DNA from: Armillaria gallica
Lineage: Eukaryota; Basidiomycota; Agaricomycetes; Agaricales; Physalacriaceae
NCBI GenBank assembly: GCA_037576215.1
Contig: JBANDB010000004.1
Location: 3,472,001-3,536,000 of the forward strand
Length of the DNA stretch: 64,000 bases
Direction of reading: 5' to 3'
Within the stretch, counting starts at the first letter, position 1, and each line of letters starts with the position of its first letter. The position numbers and the translations under genes are program-made. Positions 56,492 through 64,000 of the stretch are shown in pieces. The notes beneath the pieces are model-generated. The model saw only the letters and a program-made list of their open reading frames with translations, was not told the DNA's origin and made no database searches.

Positions 56492-57914
56492 CGACTATGC
56501 GAGAGCAAGTCAAAGATTCGAACTTTATGATGAATGCAACTGGTGACATTCCCAGATGATCATGGATGATTGTTGACCAGAGACATTCGAAGTGAAGAAC
56601 ATGCCTGATGTCGCCGAGACCTGACCAATGAATGAGAGGGAACCGAAGAACTGAGCACCATATGTATAACTGAGCACGAGATGATTCAGACTCCATGAGC
56701 AAGCATAGCGATGTCAACCACCTACTATGTGCAGAGTCGGTCAAAGTCAACTTGCCAAACCTCAGTTTTTTGTGCTAGCACCTAGAGTTTCATCCTCCCG
56801 ACCAATGTAATTGCGACTTACCACCAATCCTCCTGCTTAAACCATTTAATGAAATGATAGCAGCGTGTATTGGTTGGTACCTACACATTTTACTTCTCAA
56901 AATGAGCAAAGGCACAATCGATGTGTCCCAAAAGGCCCCTTAAGGCTAGCGCGGCCCTGAAAGCAGGAGAAGCCAGTGCATCAAGCGCTGGTGCTATGAC
57001 CATGACGGTGGCGACATAAGCGATATAACATGCCTAAGCACAACGTGACTGATAACATCTAAAACGAACGAAAGGTGACAACTTAAACTTGAATACTGAT
57101 AAGTAGACAAACTTGATATTTTTAATAAACATACCCGACTTGGAGATGCTTCAGGAGAACCTAGTTGATTTGGCGAACTTGAGTTAGAACAGCTGACAAT
57201 GGCCTGAAGGCTTGACCTTCAAGTTCTATCGCGATCTGTCGGAACTAAATCAGCCTATGTTGGCAGCTGGAATGTTTCCCAAATCCTTCATTTGCGTAGG
57301 GTATTTGTGCACTGGTCTTCTCCCTTGAGATCCGGGTAAAAGAGCCCTCCCACTTGCACTACTGGTAGTAAGCTGGACCTGGAGTATTGTAATTCGTTAC
57401 TATGATAAGCTGGAGATAATCGGCGTTCGGACATACTTGGTCAAGAACTCATGCGTCAACTGTATGAATATTGACCTGGGTGGGATATGGGCGCTTATCC
57501 CAAAAATATCCTCGACTGAAGCACGACCACGCACCGCGTCTTCTCCCCCCTAATCCCGTCATTCAATTCATATACCACATGAGAGTCCTGGAAAACGGAC
57601 GATGACTGTTGGCAGACGCTTGCATGCGAGCAGAAGTCACCTGGCTCTGAAAGATGCTCGCTGGTTTTGAATAGCCAACGATAGCAGCATCAGGTTCTCA
57701 CAACCAGAAGCTACATGAATGAGCGCAAAAGTATTTCCGTTTGGTGGTTATTTTTTCAAACGCGGCAACATTGAATCATGCCTCCAGGATTTATGGACAG
57801 CAGAACCCGATTGGAAGCCAGCAATAGACACGGCGCACTGAGTAATCCGAGCAGATGATATACACTGCTGCGAAATAGAATACCCGAGTGAATAGGCATT
57901 AGCGGCGCCCCGTG

Positions 57915-57966
57915 CGCGTTAGGTAGACCTGTAAACGGTCGTCTTGTTACAGGTCTACGCGTTAGG
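57915..57966. repeat. Small foldback with flanking 9-bp direct repeats
   Basis: CGCGTTAGG occurs at 57915-57923 and 57958-57966. Between them, TAGACCTGTAA (57924-57934) and its exact reverse complement (57947-57957) flank a 12-base loop. It has the look of a miniature inverted-repeat remnant with a target-site duplication, or a hairpin. Confidence 0.6.
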
Positions 57967-57997
57967 ACTGGGAGAAGGACGTAGTATTTTTAGATAG

Positions 57998-58055
57998 GTA
58001 TCCTTGCGTCTGGCGTGCCTGAAGGTACCGTGCCGTGTAATGATGAGATGAGATA
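57998..58055 (+). repeat. Third, partial copy of repeat sequence
   Basis: About 58 bp resembling the part of the 1.76-kb repeat that reads TATCCTTGCGTC-GG-GTGCCTGAAGG...GATGAGATGAGAT (about 54891-54950 in copy A). No other part of the repeat is found next to it. Confidence 0.6.
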
Positions 58056-59344
58056 TCAGATTGATATCAGATTGGTTTACATATTCTTACACATATCATA
58101 TGACTCTTTTCGATGCAACGATTTTTCCTACGAATTCTTGCGTTCTGGTGTCTCTGTCAGTCATTCACCCTTCTTTTCAATGTGCTCAAAGACACCATCT
58201 TTGTCGGTGGAAGGATTGTTGGAGGAGCAAGTAGATGTAGACGGTGTTGCTTGGGGTTTTTGCTTGGTGCGTTTAGTCAGACTGCTGGGCGCGTTGAAAT
58301 TAAGGATCCTCTTCAACGAACCTGTACAGTACCATATGAAAAAGCATATATATATAATAGGAAAAAATGGATATGACACATACCGGGTTTCATAGGGCTG
58401 GCAAGAATTCCGAGTGAGAGCATGCGGCCAAGAAAGACGATGTTATCGATATCAATCACGAACTAATGGACTTTGCGAAGTGGATTGTGTTTGGAGGGAT
58501 CGTGATCTTTTCTTTGAATGCGACGCAAGTAATAAATTATACTATCTCGCCGAAAGAGGATAGTGAGAGAATGACAGAGGTGGCGAGAGGCAAACAGGAA
58601 AGGGAGAAACGATGACTCGGAGGGAGGGAGACGTGACAGCAATCTGGGCTAAAAATGGAAGAACGAATGGGAAGCTCAAGTTGTATGGCCAATGAGAGCG
58701 GGGTTCCTACATTCATTCGTTGTATAGCAGAAGAAGTAGGTGTCATGTCGGAAGTGAACCGCTGAGGAGTAAGGGGGCACTTAAGTTTCCAAGAACCACA
58801 GGTAGAGCTTAGCGCTTAGGTCCGGTTAGACCGGGTTTCCTTCTGCACCGGCGCAGTTAGAGATAAGAAAAGACAGAAGGGACGTTGCGCTTACATTTGT
58901 TTGCGCGTACAACAAGGAGATTTGAAAAGGCGAACATGTATAGGTGGCAAAATGAGGTCCAAATTAGATATCGGAAGAGAGTACATCCAGCGGTCCTTTA
59001 ACCAACTGTAACAGACGTATGTGTCCATACTTGACTGGCAGAAGAAAACGTTTACTCACGGGGTAGAAAGTTCAAGTTGAGAGCAAGTTGACAGACTCGA
59101 AGAGCGTCCCGGGCCGGACTTGCGATTGGGCCATCTTGTTCCGCTACCCCTACTATCTCTTGGATGTCACAGGATGCCGTACTATTCGAATGTACTCAAC
59201 GGTTTTTTTCTCTTTCCGCTATGCCCCCCAGATAATTTGCCATGGCACCCAACGACAGAAGTCCCTGGATCTTCGCTGTTCTCGCCCACGTTGCTGCGTG
59301 TCTTCCTTCTTTGCGTCTAACTACTGTCACCGAGCCCAGCCGCC

Positions 59345-60635
59345 ATGAAACGTGGATTTCTCAACAGCAATAATCCAAGTAAATCCATCGTCACCCCAGC
59401 AAAAGACAAAGAAATCACTGCTCGACCAACCACGACGACATATGTTTTCCCCGACATACCCCCCGAGTACTCCATGTACCCATGCTCACCTGAAATCGCT
59501 CTGAAGCAAATGTTCAAAGCTCAAATGCGCTGCATGTCGATCCCACTCCCATCTCCATACACCAACGAACTCTCGTCGCTCTGCGTCGCACTATCGGAGA
59601 CGAGGACGGCGCTGTTCGCCATGGACGACTTTCCTGCTCCCTTGGAGACCCCATTCTACACGACGTACACGATACGCGACGTACCCGGTGCTGGAAAAGG
59701 CATGTTCGCAGCCAAGGACCTCGCACCAGGGGATCTCATCCTGCGAGAGCGCCCCGTCATCGTCATACCCGAGATCATCCCAACTGTGAACGGTGACGCG
59801 TCCCACGCGTCGCAATTCATCACCCTCGCAGTACAGAACGTTCCGCTAAAGGAGAAGGAGGCGTTCTTGCAGCTCCACGACTGCAAGAATTTCCCAGACA
59901 GAGTCAAGGGCATCATTGACACGAACGCAATGAATATCGGGAGGCTGCCTGGGCCGTTTGAAGGGTGTTTCGCTGGTGTGGCATTGGGTGTGTCTCGTAT
60001 CAACCACAGGTTCGTTCTTGGGCTACCTTCCTTTCCATCGCTCGACCATCTAATCTTCAATCAGCTGTACTCCCAACGCCATCTGTGCCTGGCACACGCC
60101 TTCATTCACCTTCAACATCACCGCCTTCAAACCAATCAAGGCTGGCGAACAGATCTTCATTTCTTACCTGACGCAAAATGAAATCCTCGAGCCCCGCGCG
60201 GCGCGTATCAAGACCCTGCAGGACAAATACGCGTTCACCTGCAAGTGCTCATCGTGTAGTCTTCCCAAGAAGGAGTCAAAAAGAAGCGATGGGCGACGCG
60301 CTTTTCTGCTTGCCGTGCAGGAAAAACTCGGCAGCGGTGGGAACGAAGTGGAGGCGTGGATCAAAGATCGAACTCTCCCTGACGATCATGTTATCAGGCG
60401 CAGCAGCTTGGTCATTGAGGCGATGGAACGAGAAGGCGTGTTTAATTACGGCCTTTGGCGCTATTATTATGCTATGGTCTGCAAGGCACACTGCGCACTG
60501 AAGAATGAACTACAAGCGCGTGAGGGGGCGGAAAAAATCGTGGTTGGCATGCTGGCGAAGCACACCACAGACGGTGGGTGGAGCAAGGTCGTCACGCGAC
60601 CTCAAGAATCGAATTGGTGGGGATTGAGGGCATGA
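59345..60635 (+). CDS. SET-domain protein, family member d
   Basis: Two exons, 59345-60009 and 60065-60635, give 411 residues. The start MKRGFLNSNNPSKS shares the MKRGFL opening of members b and c. The SET core is YTIRDVPGAGKGMFAAKDLAPGDLILRERPVIV (opening G-GxFA), LHDCKNFPD, GVALGVSRINH joined across the intron (AACCACAG|GT, same place as the others) to SCTPNAI, TAFKPIKAGEQIFISY, and post-SET cysteines (FTCKCSSCSLP). A helical C-terminal region follows. The motifs for AdoMet binding (NHSCxPN) and the catalytic Tyr are present, so it may be an active lysine methyltransferase; substrate unknown. It is clearly divergent from a-c and on the opposite strand, and lacks their shared promoter module. 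Start and stop are clean. Confidence 0.88.
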
Positions 60636-62204
60636 TCGCTCTATTAGCTATCACTCCGGCCTTTGGGTTTATCTTCGCGTTTACTACCGGTTTCACTGAG
60701 TATTCCACGCTTTTGTTGATTCTTCCTGACACCATTTCTTTACCTTCAGTTTGATTGTAGATGCAATATACGATGGTTGATGATTTGTCAAAGCTGCGAG
60801 TCCTGTGCAGCGTGATAACAAGTGAATTTCCTGTCAAAAGCTATCTGCCACCGGTCCGAATTTTCCGAATTGCCCATGTTCTCGCACTCTTACGCTAAAT
60901 GCTATGAATACATTTTGATGCATTCACTCAAATTTGAAGCTACCAAGCTCAACACGAACCCAGTCGAGGTTGCGGTTTCATGCAGGAGAAACAGTAGGCA
61001 AAGATGTTTAGTCACCGCAAAAATTCATGGTCCTTCTTATGGGGTTGCGTATACCTGTCCTCATGAGTGTTCATTAGAGATAAAAATCTTGTAACATACT
61101 CGCATGCCAGTTTCAATGCACATTGAACTTGCTTCAGCTAAGAATATAAGACAGCAAGCTCAAAGAGTGCTCCGTTTGCGAAATTAAATAATGTCGGGAT
61201 TTGGTCGGGACCAGTGCTGCTTTTGGGTCTCCGCTATCGATCATCTCCCGAGGTCTGTCTTTTTTCGAAGTTTCAACCACCATCATCGATATTCTTGGGG
61301 TCCCGTTTCTTGACTCCCCCTCCCTCGAATGGCCTCTGGGCATATCCTGCGAAGCTGCAGATTGCTCAAGGATACCTTGCTTTGATGGATTGTGCATAAA
61401 TCGGCTGGACGACATCCTGTTGCAAAATAGGGGCCACGGCGACTGGTACCTGCAATCAATTTCGCTTCCCGACCGCGTACCACCAGCTTGAATGACCGGA
61501 GTACGGTACTGCGCAGAGTCGTACATTGCTCAGGGGGCATTTGTCCCAATGGACAGTGTCTAAAAGAGCCAGCGAAGTAGGGGTTGCAACGGTTCTCACT
61601 AGGACCCTTGCGGTATCTTGGTCACCCTTTCTCGAATAAGCCCCTGACTGCATCCCGCGATGTCGCCGGTTGCTCTGGACGCACATATTTCGAGGGACGG
61701 TGCCCAGATCATCTTGAGCAGAAAATAGGGGTTGCGACGCTTCTTACTATAAGATGTCCCGACTCCCTCTTTCGCTGCTGTGATTCATATTATTCTGTCG
61801 TCAAGGCTACTCTGCTACGACGAAGGAGGGTGGTCACAATGCTTTTGTTTTCCACCGTTCGCTTTGTATACAACATGTTTTCCTTATGGAAATCCGTACC
61901 ACTTTTCTGACGCTGGAATTACATTCCAAGTCACATTTCACCTCTCCATCGCCGAGGCCGTGAGGGAGTACTCTTGGCGGGGCTTTACCATAGCGGCAGA
62001 GCATGGGGCAGGTTCGGTACCGTAGCAGTTATTAGTTAGTGGTACATCTTATTGTTATATAACTGTAGTACGGACGTCGTTACGGTTCTGTTCAGGATCA
62101 CCGACGACTAATAAAATATCCTTCCTTCCTTAGTGCTTGTTACTCTTTTCAATGGGAGTGTGCGACACCCAGTGAAACGGACGGAAAACCGCTAGGGTAC
62201 GTAC
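60636..62204. other. Region without a recognised gene
   Basis: About 1.6 kb. ORFs at 61134-61526 (minus) and 61584-62025 (plus) show no family. Internal similar strings (GGGGTTGCAACG at 61583; GGGGTTGCGACG at 61729) hint at decayed repeat DNA. Confidence 0.4.
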
Positions 62205-63962
62205 CGGAGGGTCATTAATGATTTCGAGTTTTCCGTCTATAGGTCTTCAAGTTCTACAACGGCATGGAGCTGCGCTGTCTGGGTGGCTCGATCGGCGCCG
62301 TGAGCTCGGCTTGGGGAACAAGTAGGGTAGTGAGGTCTGGGTTTCGTATTGATGTTACTTGTATCCTTGCGTCCGGTGTGCCTGAAGGTACCGTGCCATG
62401 TAATGACGAGATGAGATGAGATGAAATATGCTGAGAAGATCAGCCCGAATATTGTAAACGATCTCGATATTTCATGCTACTTTTATTCTATGCAGACCTC
62501 AAATTTTTATCGTCATTTTCGTCTCCAATTGAAGGAAGGAAGGAAGATGATTTTATTAGTCGTCCTATTATCCCCGTAGTGATACAGGCGTCACCTACCT
62601 TAGTGTGAGCGTGACATCAACGCAATCGCCGATTTCATTCTGTACTTTGCATGCAAAGGACCATCAGTTATCTTTGTTTTGACTCACAATTTCGCACACA
62701 TTTTCTTTACTTAAAGTGCAAAAGTAATTTGAAGTCATTTTCAAAGACAGCAGTAAAGAGTATGATTTCAAGCAAAGTAGTTAACAAATATCAAAATTTG
62801 AACATCGAGCGAGCATGGAACTGAAGGACAAAAGGTACAAGTGAGAAGTGAACGCAGTTGGTTAAAACAAGTAACAAGGACGAGAGATAAATTTTTTTTT
62901 AATGAGGATGCTGTCAGTGATAACTAGGCGTGTCGGAAAGGCGCTAGCTGGTCGCGCTAACCAGAAAGGAGGGTCAGCGACGAATGCTACGGAGTACTAT
63001 CATCGGACATACATTGGACATACAGTTGCGGCGCACAATTCTCTCATCAAGCCACGGTAGCGGCAACCTCGAACTTAGCGCCCTCTACGGCCGATTCCCC
63101 AGCGCTAATATTGGCAGTTTTGTCGCCATAAACGACGTTGGCCGCAACGGCTCCATTGACCTTGACGGTGTACTTCCCTGTTTCAGAGTACTGTACTTTT
63201 TTCCCTACTGAGAGTGTCGCTTTGTCGCCGTCGGGTTTATATACCTCGGCAGATACACTCCCGATGTTTTCGATGGTGAATGATTTTACCGCGATGCGAA
63301 CGCTCATGATGGTTGGTTGTCTGGTGAGAAACGTTCTTCAGTATCGCAGGTGATCTCTGAAGGTACTAGCTGCATACTTTGGAAGTGAAAGTTGGCTGTC
63401 GGGTACTGTCACTGGAGACATAAGTGAGAGCGAGCATGGTAGGAGAATAGTAGGACATACGAGTCAAACGAAGACGGCGGGAGAAGGTGCTTGACACTCT
63501 TGAAAGGAGCAGGATGGGGGAGCTTATATATCCCAATGAAGAGAATTTTTCTATAAATCTCAGTCAGTTTCATTGATTGAGAAAATACACGTCGGAAACA
63601 CTTCTTGCAGACCTGCATATGGACAGAATAGCCGGTTTAGGAGGTAGCTGTTTCAGAATGAGCAAAATTTGCGTCATATCAGGTCCGAAATCTATTGTTT
63701 CCCAGGAAATGTGATTTGGGAGCACATAAATCCACCAAGTCTACTTCGACTTTGTCCGCGAATTCTGGCTGACCATGTATTAATGTCCATTGTCTTGGTG
63801 TGAGAGTAAAGCGTGATTGAAGTACTAAAAGAAGATCCAGCTCGTACTCGTACCTGTTAGAAGCGCTGTATTCAAAATGACCGGGCATTGATTGAGAGTC
63901 TTCGAGCTTCTTCAAGCTAGCTTGCTAAGGAGAGAGCTGAGCATGCAGCAGGTGCATCCCAC
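62205..63962 (+). repeat. 1.76-kb direct repeat, copy B
   Basis: Second copy of 54733-56491 in the same orientation, offset by about 7.47 kb. Its left flank is unrelated to that of copy A (no LINE fragment), and its right flank also diverges at 63963. Confidence 0.92.
63047..63307 (-). CDS. 86-residue hypothetical protein, repeat copy B
   Basis: Same translation as the ORF at 55575-55835: MSVRIAVKSFTIENIG... to FEVAATVA, beta-rich, no Cys. Upstream sequence, including the TATATAA-like box (about 63525), is also duplicated, so both copies could be expressed. Confidence 0.6.
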   Translation of the reverse strand: MSVRIAVKSFTIENIGSVSAEVYKPDGDKATLSVGKKVQYSETGKYTVKVNGAVAANVVYGDKTANISAGESAVEGAKFEVAATVA

Positions 63963-64000
63963 GTTTGAGGTTCCCACAGTGGGAGTGCCGAGCCCTCCAA

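Larger units (their letters stand above)
56492..59344. other. Long region without a recognised gene
   Basis: About 2.9 kb. Short ORFs only; the plus-strand one at 58015-58395 begins in repeat-derived sequence. It contains the foldback at 57915-57966 and the short third copy of the repeat sequence at 57998-58055. Probably decayed repeat DNA. Confidence 0.4.

Noticed and set aside
61134..62025. Overlapping frames on both strands considered as a transposase or secreted protein
   Set aside because: No catalytic motif, signal peptide or family resemblance; the strings look like decayed repeat DNA.

Overview
The window looks like nuclear DNA of an agaricomycete (mushroom-forming or wood-decay basidiomycete). 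The evidence is gene content and gene structure: dense genes with many short (about 50-65 nt) introns, FunK1-type kinases, DUF6534 membrane proteins, tandem cytochrome P450s, lineage-expanded SET proteins, an F-box-like family and LINE relics. The assignment is by family recognition only; no species is claimed.

Layout. 1-7.6 kb: a partial unknown gene off the left edge, two DUF6534 seven-helix paralogues in opposite orientation (1645-3258 +, 5982-7635 -) and between them a Ser/Pro-rich protein. 7.6-11.8 kb is mostly non-coding and holds a decayed aldo-keto reductase. 11.8-20.4 kb: a small secreted double-psi-beta-barrel-like protein, an ArfGAP, a tandem pair of F-box-like genes (the first copy frameshifted) and a PMP3 proteolipid gene. 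20.4-32 kb: a divergent FunK1 kinase-like gene, a small unknown gene, an arrestin-like gene, an MFS anion:cation-symporter-type transporter, a second PMP3 gene and a weak gene model. 32-44.3 kb: three related SET-domain genes on the minus strand (one decayed), interrupted by a canonical FunK1 kinase and a frameshifted seven-helix receptor-like gene. 45-50.6 kb: two tandem P450s. 51-64 kb: a repeat-rich end with coiled-coil ORFs, LINE fragments on both strands, a fourth SET gene, and a near-identical direct duplication of about 1.76 kb (54733-56491 and 62205-63962), each copy carrying the same 86-residue ORF.

The window is not an evident metabolic cluster: no polyketide, peptide or terpene synthase was seen. 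Its main theme is local duplication followed by decay: DUF6534 x2, F-box-like x2, PMP3 x2, FunK1 x2, SET x4, P450 x2 and the 1.76-kb repeat x2. The most distinctive observations are a core-promoter module and an N-terminal signature shared by the SET family, a PMP3 intron that uses a GC donor where its paralogue uses GT, and several gene copies caught part-way through decay. Exon boundaries were read by eye from splice signals and paralogue alignment, and need transcript support.
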